A stretch of 64,000 bases of DNA from Psychrobacter aquimaris (GCF_016107525.1 NZ_JABASR010000016.1:22457-86456), one strand, 5' to 3'. Shown: positions 38,198-48,134, counted from the stretch's first letter. The notes: a model not told the origin generated them from the letters alone. Numbers and translations: made by a program.

Positions 38198-39121
38198 ATG
38201 GAACGCAGCCAAATTGAAGCATTAGCCACGCAATTTATCAAAGGCAAAATTGACTTCCCTGAACAAGTCAATCCACGCGTACAAGAGATTGTATTACGTA
38301 TCGTCACCGACCTCATGCAAACCATCAATGACCTAAAAATCACTGCCGATGAATATTGGACTGGGGTTGAATTCATTGGTGATTTGGGCAAAGAAGCGGG
38401 GTTGTTATCACCCGGCCTCGGTTTTGATCACTTCATGGATTTGATGATTGAAGAGGATTTAAAAGCAGCAGGACTTGATGGCGGCACTATACGTACTATC
38501 GAAGGGCCACTCTATGTCGCTGGTGCGCCAGAAGCACAAGGCTTTGCACGTCTAGACGATGGTACAGACCTTGATAATGGTACCGTGCTGTTTATGCAAG
38601 GGACTGTTTATGACAACGATGGCAACCCACTACCGAATGCCAAAGTTGAAGTATGGCATGCCAATAGCTTAGGCAACTACTCTTTCTTTGATGAGTCACA
38701 GTCAGCATTCAACTTACGTCGCAGCATCATCACGGACGAAAACGGCAATTATGCCTTCCGCAGTATTGTACCGCTAGGTTACTCGGTGCCACCAGACGGC
38801 ATGACGCAAAAAGTACTGGGCCCGCTAGGTCGTCATGGTCATCGCCCCGCCCATATTCACTTCTTCGCCAGTGCGGATGGTCATCGCAAATTGACCACGC
38901 AAATCAACATCGATGGCGACGAGTACTTATGGGATGACTTTGCTTTTGCCAGTCGCGAAGGCTTGGTGCCAGAAGTCACGATGGTTGAAGATGCTGACCA
39001 GCTAAAAGAAAAAGCGCTTGATAAGCCTTACGCCAGTATCGACTTTGACTTTCATTTAGTAAAAGATATTGACCAAGCGGTACAAGGTAGTGAAGTAGAA
39101 CGCCGCCGTGCCCAAGGTTAA
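38198..39121 (+). CDS. catA: catechol 1,2-dioxygenase
   Basis: Intradiol ring-cleavage dioxygenase with Fe(III), 307 residues. An N-terminal helical linker domain (to about residue 100) is followed by the beta-sandwich domain. Iron-ligand tyrosines are in LGNYSFFDESQ (near residue 160) and SIVPLGYSVPPDG (near 196), and histidines in LGRHGHRPAHIHFF (near 221-226). It produces cis,cis-muconate from catechol. AAGGAG precedes the ATG. Confidence 0.97.
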   Translation: MERSQIEALATQFIKGKIDFPEQVNPRVQEIVLRIVTDLMQTINDLKITADEYWTGVEFIGDLGKEAGLLSPGLGFDHFMDLMIEEDLKAAGLDGGTIRTIEGPLYVAGAPEAQGFARLDDGTDLDNGTVLFMQGTVYDNDGNPLPNAKVEVWHANSLGNYSFFDESQSAFNLRRSIITDENGNYAFRSIVPLGYSVPPDGMTQKVLGPLGRHGHRPAHIHFFASADGHRKLTTQINIDGDEYLWDDFAFASREGLVPEVTMVEDADQLKEKALDKPYASIDFDFHLVKDIDQAVQGSEVERRRAQG

Positions 39122-39169
39122 CCATCATTTAATATTAAAGATAAATAGCTGATAAACCGTAGGATTTTG

Positions 39170-39202
39170 CGTTTGATACTTCATCAGCTGTCGTATCAAA
39201 CG
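39170..39202 (+). promoter_or_regulatory. 10-bp inverted repeat before benA (ATAC-N13-GTAT)
   Basis: CGTTTGATAC (39170-39179) and GTATCAAACG (39193-39202) are perfect inverted copies with a 13-bp spacer, 49 bp before the benA start. The inner bases are ATAC and GTAT like a BenM/CatM dyad but with wider spacing. No T-run follows, so an operator is more likely than a terminator. Confidence 0.5.
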
Positions 39203-39250
39203 TCACACCCTACCCTCATTTAACATCGTTATTATACAAGGAAGGCAGCC

Positions 39251-40627
39251 ATGAGCGAGCGTATCAATCTAGTACCTGAAGGATCAGACATCACTATTGA
39301 TGATTTTTTAGAAGAGAACAGTGAACAAGGGGTTTATCGCTTGCATCGTAGTGCCTTCACTAACGAAGAGCTGTTTGAACTTGAGATGAAATACATCTTT
39401 GAGAGCAATTGGGTGTACTTGGCGCATGAAACTCAAGTTCCGAATAACAACGATTATTACACCTCATACATTGGTCGTCAGCCAGTCATCCTTGCCCGCA
39501 ATAAAGAAGGCGAGCTGCATTGTATGATTAACGCCTGTTCACACCGTGGCGCGCAGTTATGCCGTCATAAAAAAGGCAACAAAGCCACTTACACTTGCCC
39601 ATTCCACGGTTGGACCTTTAACAACACAGGCAAGCTGCTTAAAGTAAAAGACCCACGTGGCGCAGGTTATCCTGAGATATTCAACAAAGACGGTTCACAC
39701 GATCTAAAACAAGTGAAGATAGCCAATTATAAAGGCTTTATCTTTGCCAGCTTAAATGATGACGTCCAGCCTATCGAAGAATGGCTTGGCGGTTCTACCA
39801 AGATCCTTGACATGATTGTCAATCAATCTCCAGAAGGTTTAGAAGTCTTGCGTGGCAGCTCAACCTATACCTTTGACGGCAATTGGAAGTTACAAGCTGA
39901 AAACGGTGCTGATGGCTATCACGTTTCAGCAGTGCATTGGAACTATGCTGCCACGACTGCCCGCCGTAAAGAAGAAACCGTCAAAACAGACAACATCAAA
40001 GCCATGAATGCGGGTAAATGGGGTCGTCAAGGCGGTGGTTTTTATTCTTTTGAAAACGGTCATATGTTGCTATGGACTCAGTGGGAAAACCCCCAAGACC
40101 GTCCAAACTATGCATATCGTGATGATTATGTCGCAAGCTATGGTGAAGCGATGGCGGATTGGATGATTGGACGCTCGCGTAACTTATGCCTCTATCCAAA
40201 CGTCTATATCATGGATCAGTTCAGCTCACAAATTCGTATGTTACGCCCTATTTCCGTTGATAAAACTGAAGTGAGTATTTGGTGTATCGCCCCCAAAGGT
40301 GAAAGCGATGAAGCACGTGCGCGCCGTATCCGCCAGTACGAAGATTTCTTTAACGTCACTGGCATGGCAACGCCTGATGATCTAGAAGAATTCCGCTCGT
40401 GCCAAGAAGGTTATAACGGTATCAAACTTGAATGGAATGATATGTGCCGTGGCTCAGAGCATTGGATAGAAGGCGCAGATGAAGGTGCGGCAGCAATTGA
40501 TCTCAAACCTTTATTGAGTGGGGTTAAAACTGAAGATGAAGGCTTGTATACCGTCCAGCATCGCTACTGGCATGAAGAGATGAAAAAAGCGCTAGAGCAA
40601 GAAAAACAGATACATGGCGAAGGGTAA
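39251..40627 (+). CDS. benA: benzoate 1,2-dioxygenase large (alpha) subunit
   Basis: Rieske non-heme iron oxygenase alpha subunit of 458 residues. The Rieske motif is CSHRGAQLC followed by TCPFHGW (near residues 97-122). The mononuclear iron site lies in [14 protein letters not shown] (near 220-233), with the bridging aspartate and histidines. With BenB and BenC it converts benzoate to the cis-dihydrodiol. Toluate enzymes (XylX) are close relatives; the ben order and catechol ortho-pathway genes favour benzoate. Confidence 0.96.
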   Translation: MSERINLVPEGSDITIDDFLEENSEQGVYRLHRSAFTNEELFELEMKYIFESNWVYLAHETQVPNNNDYYTSYIGRQPVILARNKEGELHCMINACSHRGAQLCRHKKGNKATYTCPFHGWTFNNTGKLLKVKDPRGAGYPEIFNKDGSHDLKQVKIANYKGFIFASLNDDVQPIEEWLGGSTKILDMIVNQSPEGLEVLRGSSTYTFDGNWKLQAENGADGYHVSAVHWNYAATTARRKEETVKTDNIKAMNAGKWGRQGGGFYSFENGHMLLWTQWENPQDRPNYAYRDDYVASYGEAMADWMIGRSRNLCLYPNVYIMDQFSSQIRMLRPISVDKTEVSIWCIAPKGESDEARARRIRQYEDFFNVTGMATPDDLEEFRSCQEGYNGIKLEWNDMCRGSEHWIEGADEGAAAIDLKPLLSGVKTEDEGLYTVQHRYWHEEMKKALEQEKQIHGEG

Positions 40628-40687
40628 TACGACAGCCAGTAACTTGCTCATCATGGCAGGAACAACCAACACATAAGGATATCAATC

Positions 40688-41185
40688 ATGAAAAACACCA
40701 CTGTGCAAATTGAAGACATTCGACAGTTTTTATACCGTGAAGCGCGTTTATTGGACGAGAAAAAATGGGAAGAATGGCTGACTTGTTATGACGAAGACTG
40801 CCCTTTTTGGATGCCAAGCTGGGATGACGATGGTGAGCTGATTAGCGATCCGCAGAGAGAAATCTCACTGATTTATTATCCTGATCGTCGTGGTCTTGAA
40901 GATCGTATTTTCCGTATCGAAACGGAGCGCTCATCTGCGACCATTCCCGATACCCGCACCGCTCATAATCTATCTAACATTGAACTGCTTGAAGATAACG
41001 ACGGTATCGTGACAGTACGCTTTAACTGGATCAATAAATCTTATCGCTATCATGAGACCAATACTTACTGGGGTTACTCTCAGTACAAAATAGACATGAC
41101 TCAAGAGCAACCAAAGATTTTGGACAAATATGTGGTCTTAAAAGACGACTATGTGCATCAAATCATGGATGTCTATCACGTCTAA
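40688..41185 (+). CDS. benB: benzoate 1,2-dioxygenase small (beta) subunit
   Basis: Beta subunit of 165 residues, normal length, with the NTF2-like fold. EDIRQFLYREARLLDEKKWE near the start, CPFWMPSWDDDGE (near residues 40-52) and a C-terminal ILDKYVVLKDDYVHQIMDVY are characteristic. It has a structural role in the hexameric oxygenase. 60 bp after benA. Confidence 0.96.
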   Translation: MKNTTVQIEDIRQFLYREARLLDEKKWEEWLTCYDEDCPFWMPSWDDDGELISDPQREISLIYYPDRRGLEDRIFRIETERSSATIPDTRTAHNLSNIELLEDNDGIVTVRFNWINKSYRYHETNTYWGYSQYKIDMTQEQPKILDKYVVLKDDYVHQIMDVYHV

Positions 41186-41233
41186 TATTCGCGCGTTATC
41201 TAGTTATTGCTCAGTCATGATTCAGTAAATACT

Positions 41234-41272
41234 TAGTCACTATTTAGTCACTATTTAGTCACTATTTAGTCA
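41234..41272 (+). repeat. 11-bp tandem repeat between benB and benC
   Basis: TAGTCACTATT occurs three times in a row and a fourth copy is cut after TAGTCA. The unit is close to one helical turn. It lies within the 127-bp benB-benC gap and ends 40 bp before the benC ATG. Confidence 0.85.
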
Positions 41273-41312
41273 TTACGTTTCATTTAATAGGTGTTGGAAA
41301 GGGATATTTCTC

Positions 41313-42329
41313 ATGGAATACAATATTGCTCTACAATTCGAAGACGGTGTCACAGGCTTTATTAAATGTGAAGCCGATGAAACGGTAGCCGAAGCCGCTT
41401 ATCGTCAAAAATTTAATATCCCTGTGGATTGTCTAGATGGTGCTTGCGGTACTTGCCGTTGCCATTGTGAATCTGGCAGCTACGATATGCACCCTGATAT
41501 GTACATCGAAGATGCACTCACAGAAGCGGAAGCCAACGACGGGTACGTGTTGACTTGTCAAATGATCCCTGAAAGCGACTGTGTCATCAAGGTACCAAGC
41601 TCTTCTGAAGCCTGTAAAGTGGGCAAATCGACTTTTAAAGGCAAGCTACAACAGCTCAATGTACTGTCAGAGTCTACCATTCACTTTGGTGTGGACATCG
41701 AAAACCCAGATGCCTTGGTATTCCTGCCGGGTCAATACGTCAATATTAGTATTCCTGATAGTGACGAAACACGTTCTTACTCATTTAGCTCGGTGCCAAG
41801 CGCTAAGCAAGCTGAATTTGTCGTCCGCAATATTCCTAATGGCAAAATGAGCACCTTCTTGTCTGATATCGCGCAGATAGGCCAAGAGATCAATTTTGAA
41901 GGCCCATTTGGCAGTTTTTATCTGCGTCCACTGGTGCGCCCGACATTATTTTTGGCAGGCGGTACTGGCATTGCCCCTTTCTTATCAATGTTAAAAAGCT
42001 TAGAAGTTGCTGGTGGTCATCATCCTGTCAATATGGTCTATGGCGTCACCAACGACACAGACTTGGTGGAAATTGCCAAACTTAAAGAAGTGAAACAAAA
42101 CCACGCTTGGTTTGATTATCGTACTTGTGTGGCAAGCGAAGACAGTAGCCATGAGCGTAAAGGCTACGTCACAAGTCACGTTGCAGAGGATTGGTTAAAT
42201 GGAGGTGACGTTGATGTTTATCTTTGCGGTCCTTTAGCCATGGTCGATGCGGTCAGTAATTGGTTAGATGCTAGCCAGCTAAAGCCCAGCAATTTTTATT
42301 ATGAGAAATTCACCCCTAGTGAAAAATAA
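41313..42329 (+). CDS. benC: benzoate 1,2-dioxygenase reductase component
   Basis: Electron-transfer reductase of 338 residues. The N-terminal plant-type ferredoxin domain has CLDGACGTCRCHC (near residues 41-53) and a fourth cysteine in VLTCQM near 81. An FAD domain with RSYSFSSVPS (near 153) and an NADH domain with LFLAGGTGIAPFLSML (near 213) and YLCGPLAMVDAV follow. It feeds NADH electrons to BenAB. Confidence 0.96.
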   Translation: MEYNIALQFEDGVTGFIKCEADETVAEAAYRQKFNIPVDCLDGACGTCRCHCESGSYDMHPDMYIEDALTEAEANDGYVLTCQMIPESDCVIKVPSSSEACKVGKSTFKGKLQQLNVLSESTIHFGVDIENPDALVFLPGQYVNISIPDSDETRSYSFSSVPSAKQAEFVVRNIPNGKMSTFLSDIAQIGQEINFEGPFGSFYLRPLVRPTLFLAGGTGIAPFLSMLKSLEVAGGHHPVNMVYGVTNDTDLVEIAKLKEVKQNHAWFDYRTCVASEDSSHERKGYVTSHVAEDWLNGGDVDVYLCGPLAMVDAVSNWLDASQLKPSNFYYEKFTPSEK

Positions 42330-42376
42330 AATGGCTGAAACCATAAAGCGACAAGCAAAGTTTTTAGGAGACAGTA

Positions 42377-43156
42377 ATGAGTAAGCGCTTTGAAAATAAA
42401 GTATGTATCGTCACGGGTGCCGCCCAAGGTATCGGGCGTGGCGTCGCTTTACGTCTCGCAAGCGAAGGCGCAAAGATCGTCATGGCAGACTTCTCGCCAT
42501 TGGTGGAAGAAGTCTTAGCCGAAATAATCGCGAGCGGCGGTGATGCCTCGACAATTCAAGCGGATCTTGAGACCTATCAAGGCGCGCAAGCGGCTATCGA
42601 TAAGGCACTGGATACTTATGGTCGTATCGATGTACTCGTCAATAACGTTGGCGGTGCGATATGGATGAAGCCTTTTATCAGCTTCTCTGAAGAAGAGATC
42701 CAGAAAGAAATCAGTCGTTCGTTATTCCCAACACTGTGGTGTTGCCGTGCGGTGTTACCAGTCATGGTTGAACAGCAAGCAGGCACCATTGTCAATGTCT
42801 CCTCTGTCGCCACCCGTGGTATCAACCGTATCCCCTACTCAACCGCAAAAGGTGGTGTGAATGCTATGACCGCCTCACTCGCTTTTGAGTATGCCAATGA
42901 TGGCATTCGTATCAATGCAGTCGCAACGGGCGGTACTGAAGCGCCGCCTAGAAAGATTCCACGTAATGCCAAGCCATTAACGGATGATGAAAAGGTATGG
43001 ATGGATGCGGTCGTTGATCAAACCATCGATCGCACCTTTATGAAGCGCTACGGCACGATTGATGAGCAAGTCAATGCCATTGTGTTTTTAGCGTCAGATG
43101 AGTCCTCCTATATCACTGGCAGTACGATCCCTGTGGGTGGTGGTGATGCAGGCTAA
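42377..43156 (+). CDS. benD: cis-1,2-dihydroxycyclohexa-3,5-diene-1-carboxylate dehydrogenase
   Basis: SDR-family enzyme of 259 residues. It oxidises and decarboxylates the benzoate cis-diol to catechol with NAD+. The cofactor motif is TGAAQGIGRGVALRLA (near residues 14-29), NNVGGAIW near 89, the catalytic serine in VNVSSVATRG and the YSTAKGG tyrosine and lysine near 156-160. AGGAGA precedes the ATG; benC ends 47 bp upstream. Confidence 0.95.
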   Translation: MSKRFENKVCIVTGAAQGIGRGVALRLASEGAKIVMADFSPLVEEVLAEIIASGGDASTIQADLETYQGAQAAIDKALDTYGRIDVLVNNVGGAIWMKPFISFSEEEIQKEISRSLFPTLWCCRAVLPVMVEQQAGTIVNVSSVATRGINRIPYSTAKGGVNAMTASLAFEYANDGIRINAVATGGTEAPPRKIPRNAKPLTDDEKVWMDAVVDQTIDRTFMKRYGTIDEQVNAIVFLASDESSYITGSTIPVGGGDAG

Positions 43157-43234
43157 AAAACGCCTATAGACTCGTAGACTGACTAACGTGAACTCCACTA
43201 CTCTCTGATTACTGCTCATTTGCAAGGAAGCAAT

Positions 43235-44428
43235 ATGGCCACTGTCATCCAAACATTAAAAGAAGATTGGTCACTATCGGCATCGGTGGCAGGATTTTTG
43301 GCTGTGCTCATCTCGTATGCTGGCCCTTTGATTATCTTTTTTCAGGCAGCACAAGCGGCGCAGGTCTCAGATGCGATGATGGCCTCTTGGATTTGGGGCA
43401 TCTCCATTGGCGCTGCTGTCTCTGGTATTTATCTGTCTATTAAATACAAGACGCCAATCATCACCGCTTGGTCAGCGCCCGGAACGGCATTACTGGTGAC
43501 AGTCTTTCCTGAGATGAGCATCAATGAGGCTATATCCGCTTATATTCTCTCAGCCGTGGTGATATTTTTGGTAGGTGCAACAGGTTCTTTTGACAAAATT
43601 TTGCGATGGATTCCGAATGGTATTGCGGCTGGAATGATGGCCGGTATTTTGTTTCAGTTTGGCTTAGAGTTATTTGTCGCCACCAACACCATGCCATTTA
43701 TCGTGTTTAGCATGCTTGGTTGTTATTTATTGGCCAAACGTTTGTCACCGCGCTATACCATGATTTGGGTGCTGTTATGCGGGGTTATTTTAAGTGTTCT
43801 ACTTGGCAGGATGAATCCTGTCGATATGGATTTGGCGATTACCATACCCACCGTTATCTGGCCTGAATGGACATGGAACGCCACGTTTAACCTTGCTATA
43901 CCATTAATCCTTGTTAGTTTAACTGGACAGTTTTTACCGGGTATGGCTATTTTAAATTTAAGTGGCTACGACACACCAGCCAAACCTATCGTGAGTATCG
44001 CAAGCCTTGCGTCATTAGCCGTCGCTTGTGTGGGCGGTATTACCATCGTATTAGCCGCCATTACCGCCGCATTATGTACTGGAAAAGACGCCCATGAGCT
44101 GAAAGAAAAACGCTATATCGCAGGGGTCGCCAATGGCATCTTCTATTTATTAGGCGGCTTATTTGCTGGCAGCATTGTAATGGTGTTTAGCCTATTGCCA
44201 AAAGAGCTGGTCGCCGCGCTGGCTGGACTTGCCCTCCTTGGTGCTATTTCTACCAACATCACGATTGCCATGAAAGATGATGACCAAAGAGATGCCGCCT
44301 TAATTACCTTTTTAGCAACCGCTTCTGGTATGAGCTTTTTGGGGTTAAGTTCCGTATTTTGGGGCATCGTTATCGGTATGATTGCTCATTATGTTTTAAA
44401 TAAAAAACGTTTACTATCATTTAGTTAA
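43235..44428 (+). CDS. benE: benzoate/H+ symporter BenE
   Basis: Inner-membrane benzoate transporter of the BenE family, 397 residues, with about 12 hydrophobic segments. ITAWSAPGTALLVTVFPEMS (near residues 83-102) and GLELFVATNTMP are family features, as is FLPGMAILNLSGYDTPAKP in the second half. I choose the ATG at 43235, six bases after AAGGA; the TTG at 43220 overlaps that site. It likely supplies the adjacent ben pathway. Confidence 0.93.
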   Translation: MATVIQTLKEDWSLSASVAGFLAVLISYAGPLIIFFQAAQAAQVSDAMMASWIWGISIGAAVSGIYLSIKYKTPIITAWSAPGTALLVTVFPEMSINEAISAYILSAVVIFLVGATGSFDKILRWIPNGIAAGMMAGILFQFGLELFVATNTMPFIVFSMLGCYLLAKRLSPRYTMIWVLLCGVILSVLLGRMNPVDMDLAITIPTVIWPEWTWNATFNLAIPLILVSLTGQFLPGMAILNLSGYDTPAKPIVSIASLASLAVACVGGITIVLAAITAALCTGKDAHELKEKRYIAGVANGIFYLLGGLFAGSIVMVFSLLPKELVAALAGLALLGAISTNITIAMKDDDQRDAALITFLATASGMSFLGLSSVFWGIVIGMIAHYVLNKKRLLSFS

Positions 44429-44558
44429 TCGCAAACGCTACGGGTTATTGATAATGCCATCTTCCAGTAACCCCCAGACCCCTTAATAAATGATTCAACG
44501 GCTTTACAGAAAACTCTGGCTAATACTATCTAACACTACGTTCTCATAGGGTATCAAT

Positions 44559-45251
44559 ATGATTAACAAAGCGGATAAAAACATCACTGAGGTGCTCAGT
44601 CAAATCAAAGACGGCGCTACCATTATGATTGGTGGTTTTGGTACAGCAGGACAACCTGCTGAACTGATTGATGCGCTCATTGATTTGGGTGTTAAAGATT
44701 TAGTGATTATTAACAATAATGCAGGCAACGGTGATCATGGTCTTGCCAAACTATTAAAAACAGGGGCAGTGCGCAAAATTATTTGCTCATTCCCGCGCCA
44801 GTCAGACTCTTGGGTATTTGATGAGCTATATCATGCGGGAAAAATCGAGCTGGAGCTGGTACCACAAGGCAATCTGGCCTGCCGTATTCAAGCCGCAGGT
44901 ATGGGACTTGGTGCGGTATATACGCCAACGGGCTTTGGTACTTTACTCGCAGAAGGTAAAGAGACGCGCCATATCGATGGTAAAGACTACGTCCTAGAGT
45001 ATCCAATTAAAGCGGATTTTGCGTTAATCAAAGCTGATAAGGGCGATCGCTGGGGCAACTTAGTCTATCGAAAATCAGCACGTAACTTTGGTCCCATCAT
45101 TGCCATGGCAGCTGACGTGACGATTGCTCAAGTTTCTGAAACAGTAGATCTTGGTGCGCTTGATCCTGAACACATCATCACGCCAGGTATCTTTGTGCAG
45201 CATGTGGTGCAAATCGAGCCTACTCATTCTACTACCGCAGCAAGCACTTAA
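44559..45251 (+). CDS. catI: 3-oxoadipate CoA-transferase subunit A
   Basis: Alpha subunit of the succinyl-CoA:3-oxoadipate CoA-transferase, 230 residues. The glycine-rich GATIMIGGFGTAGQPAELID motif (near residues 19-38) is the SCOT family signature. It activates 3-oxoadipate for thiolysis together with the next gene. pcaI is an equally valid name; catI is used because of the cat/ben context. Confidence 0.93.
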   Translation: MINKADKNITEVLSQIKDGATIMIGGFGTAGQPAELIDALIDLGVKDLVIINNNAGNGDHGLAKLLKTGAVRKIICSFPRQSDSWVFDELYHAGKIELELVPQGNLACRIQAAGMGLGAVYTPTGFGTLLAEGKETRHIDGKDYVLEYPIKADFALIKADKGDRWGNLVYRKSARNFGPIIAMAADVTIAQVSETVDLGALDPEHIITPGIFVQHVVQIEPTHSTTAAST

Positions 45252-45277
45252 TACGGTCAATCATAAGGAGCGTCATC

Positions 45278-45928
45278 ATGAGTCATACGTTACTAACACG
45301 GGATCAAATCGCTGAGCGCGCTGCCCAAGATATTCCAGATGGTGCCTATGTCAATTTGGGCATTGGTCTACCCACCAAAATTGCAAAATACTTGCCTGCT
45401 GACAAAGATGTATTTTTGCATTCAGAAAATGGCCTGCTGGCTTTTGGCCCACCCCCTGCCAAAGGTGAAGAAGATCCAGAACTGATCAATGCCGGAAAAG
45501 AATACGTCACCATGTTAGATGGCGGTAGCTTCTTTCACCATGGCGACTCGTTTGCCATGATGCGCGGGGGACATATCGACATTTGCGTATTGGGTGCGTT
45601 TCAAGTTGCAGCCAATGGTGACTTGGCCAATTGGAGTACTGGTGCAGAGGGAGCAATACCTGCTGTCGGCGGTGCTATGGACTTAGCAGTTGGTGCCAAA
45701 AAAGTCTTTGTGATGACCAATCACACGACCAAGACTGGTGAGCCTAAGATCGTCAGCGAGCTTACCTATCCTGTGACTGGGAAAAACTGTGTAGATCGTA
45801 TTTTCACCGACCTGTGTGTTATTGATGTCACGGTTAAAGGACTGGTAGTGACTGAAATGGTCGAAAACCTAAGCTTTAATGACTTACAAGCGGTAACGGG
45901 TGCCACGCTCATTGACGCGACTAAATAA
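45278..45928 (+). CDS. catJ: 3-oxoadipate CoA-transferase subunit B
   Basis: Beta subunit of 216 residues. DGAYVNLGIGLPTKIAKYLP (near residues 21-40) is the family motif and HSENGLLAFGPPP (near 49-61) contains the catalytic glutamate. The start follows AAGGAG. catI ends 26 bp upstream. Could equally be called pcaJ. Confidence 0.94.
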   Translation: MSHTLLTRDQIAERAAQDIPDGAYVNLGIGLPTKIAKYLPADKDVFLHSENGLLAFGPPPAKGEEDPELINAGKEYVTMLDGGSFFHHGDSFAMMRGGHIDICVLGAFQVAANGDLANWSTGAEGAIPAVGGAMDLAVGAKKVFVMTNHTTKTGEPKIVSELTYPVTGKNCVDRIFTDLCVIDVTVKGLVVTEMVENLSFNDLQAVTGATLIDATK

Positions 45929-45962
45929 AAACATCTCATAATTAAAACTTAGGATAATCGCT

Positions 45963-47195
45963 ATGTTCGATTCAACTACTGGTTTAAACAACGCTTATAT
46001 TATTGATGCCATTCGCACGCCTTTTGGACGTTACGGTGGCGGTCTAGCCCCTGTACGTGCCGATGATTTGGGTGCTATTCCTATTAAAGCCTTGATGGAA
46101 CGCAATACCAATGTCGATTGGGTGCAAGTAGATGATGTTATTTACGGCTGTGCCAATCAAAGCGGTGAGGACAATCGTAACGTCGGGCGCATGTCATCCC
46201 TTCTTGCCGGCCTTCCCTATCAAGTGCCAGCTACTACGGTGAATCGCCTATGCGGCTCGTCAATGGATGCGTTAGCCATAGCTGCGCGTGCGATTAAAGC
46301 CGGAGAAGCCAATCTCATTATTGCAGGTGGTGTTGAGGGCATGAGCCGTGCGCCATTTGTAATGGGTAAGTCAGATAAAGCATTTTCTCGTAACCAAAAG
46401 TTAGAAGATACCACCATGGGCTGGCGCTTTATCAATCCAAAGCTCGACGAGTTATATGGCACTGAAACTATGCCGCAAACGGCGGAAAATGTCGCTGAGC
46501 AGTTCAACATCAATCGTGCTGACCAAGACGCCTTTGCACTACGCAGCCAACAACGTACCAATGCTGCACAAGAATCAGGATTTTTCAAAGACGAGATTAC
46601 CCCAGTCATCATCCCGCAGCGCAAAGGCGATGCGGTCATTGTCGATAAAGATGAGCATCCTCGTGCAGACACCACGCTTGAGAAATTAACCAAACTTCGT
46701 GCCATCGTTAAAGAAAATGGCACAGTCACTGCTGGTAATGCATCAGGCATTAATGATGGCGCAGCAGCCTTCTTAGTAGCGTCAGAGCAAGCCATTAAAG
46801 AATTTAATCTAAAGCCGCGTGCGCGTATTGTGGCTTCCACCACAGTAGGTGTTGAACCACGTATTATGGGCTTTGCCCCAGCACCGGCGATGAAAAAGCT
46901 ACTGGCGCAAACTGGACTGTCACTTGATGAGATGGATGTTATTGAGTTAAATGAAGCCTTTGCTGCGCAATCCCTAGCCTGTACACGAGATTTGGGATTG
47001 CCTGATGATAGCGAGCGTGTCAATCCGAATGGCGGTGCGATTGCGCTTGGTCACCCACTTGGCGCTTCAGGAGCACGTTTGATTTTAACAGCACTCAATC
47101 AACTTGAGAAAAGTGATAAGCGTTATGCCATATGTTCGATGTGTATTGGGGTGGGACAAGGTATCGCGATGATTATCGAACGAATTGATCATTGA
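45963..47195 (+). CDS. pcaF: 3-oxoadipyl-CoA thiolase
   Basis: Thiolase of 410 residues that gives succinyl-CoA and acetyl-CoA, the last step of the 3-oxoadipate route. The nucleophile is in NRLCGSSMDALA (near residue 91), the conserved NEAFAAQSLA near 335, the GHPLGASGARL histidine near 363 and CSMCIGVGQG near 393. Preceded by TAGGA. catF is a synonym. Confidence 0.95.
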   Translation: MFDSTTGLNNAYIIDAIRTPFGRYGGGLAPVRADDLGAIPIKALMERNTNVDWVQVDDVIYGCANQSGEDNRNVGRMSSLLAGLPYQVPATTVNRLCGSSMDALAIAARAIKAGEANLIIAGGVEGMSRAPFVMGKSDKAFSRNQKLEDTTMGWRFINPKLDELYGTETMPQTAENVAEQFNINRADQDAFALRSQQRTNAAQESGFFKDEITPVIIPQRKGDAVIVDKDEHPRADTTLEKLTKLRAIVKENGTVTAGNASGINDGAAAFLVASEQAIKEFNLKPRARIVASTTVGVEPRIMGFAPAPAMKKLLAQTGLSLDEMDVIELNEAFAAQSLACTRDLGLPDDSERVNPNGGAIALGHPLGASGARLILTALNQLEKSDKRYAICSMCIGVGQGIAMIIERIDH

Positions 47196-47273
47196 ATGCA
47201 TTAATAATCAATCACCATAAACCTATGCGCCACTGACATTACAATGACACCATTATAAATAAGGATGATCGTT

Positions 47274-48053
47274 ATGCCTGTACTTGAAAATAAAGACGTT
47301 ACCTTAAACTATGCCACCTTTGGTGATAGCCGTAACCCTGCGCTTATATTCTCCAACTCTTTAGGTACCAGCTACCACATGTGGCAGCCGCAAATTAACG
47401 CTTTGCAAAACGATTATTTCATCGTCTGTTATGACACTCGTGGTCATGGGAAATCTTCTGCACCCAAAGGCCCTTATAGCCTTGATGCGCTTGGACAAGA
47501 CGTCATTGATTTGCTCGATCACTTGAATATTGATAAAGCGTTCTTTTGTGGCATCTCAATGGGAGGCATGACGGGTCAATGGCTAGCCGTCCATTATCCT
47601 AACCGCTTCCACCACTTGATGCTGTGCAATACGGCTGCAAAAATTGGCAATGAGGCCGCATGGACAGAGCGGGCACAATTGGTACGAGAGCAAGGTCTAG
47701 ATCCTATCGCGGCAACAGCCGCCTCGCGTTGGTTTACCGAGGGCTTTATCAGTAACCATCCTGATATCGTCAACGCCTTATCTGACACTCTTGCCGCTAG
47801 CAGTAGCGAAGGTTATGCCAGCTGCTGTGAAGCGCTGTCTACCGCTGATACTCGCGAGCAATTAAAAGATATCGATGTCGCGATTACGGTGGTGGCAGGA
47901 TCGGAAGACCCAGTGACGACGGTTGCCGATGGTCAATATATGGTCGATCATATCCCAAATGCCACACTCGCTACTATTGAAGCCTCCCACATCTCAAACA
48001 TTGAGCAGCCTGAGGTATTCAATCAGCTTGTTCGACAGTATTTAACCTACTAA
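47274..48053 (+). CDS. catD: 3-oxoadipate enol-lactonase
   Basis: Alpha/beta-hydrolase of 259 residues. It opens 3-oxoadipate enol-lactone. The oxyanion-side SNSLGTSYHMW (near residues 27-37), the nucleophile elbow GISMGGMTGQWLA (near 93-105), the acid in VAGSEDPVT and the histidine in EASHISNIEQP are all there. I start at 47274 (eight bases after AAGGA), not the ATG at 47265 that lies in that site. Equivalent to pcaD. Completes the pathway. Confidence 0.93.
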   Translation: MPVLENKDVTLNYATFGDSRNPALIFSNSLGTSYHMWQPQINALQNDYFIVCYDTRGHGKSSAPKGPYSLDALGQDVIDLLDHLNIDKAFFCGISMGGMTGQWLAVHYPNRFHHLMLCNTAAKIGNEAAWTERAQLVREQGLDPIAATAASRWFTEGFISNHPDIVNALSDTLAASSSEGYASCCEALSTADTREQLKDIDVAITVVAGSEDPVTTVADGQYMVDHIPNATLATIEASHISNIEQPEVFNQLVRQYLTY

Positions 48054-48134
48054 TCACGCCAAATTTATTGAGCAGTTAAGCGCTATTATGAAAAAAAGTC
48101 ACCACACGGAAGTAATTTCAGACAAGGAAGGAAC

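Noticed and set aside
46220..47023. 267-codon frame antisense to the thiolase gene
   Set aside because: Ser/Ala-rich shadow of a strongly conserved pcaF gene; no ribosome site or family match.
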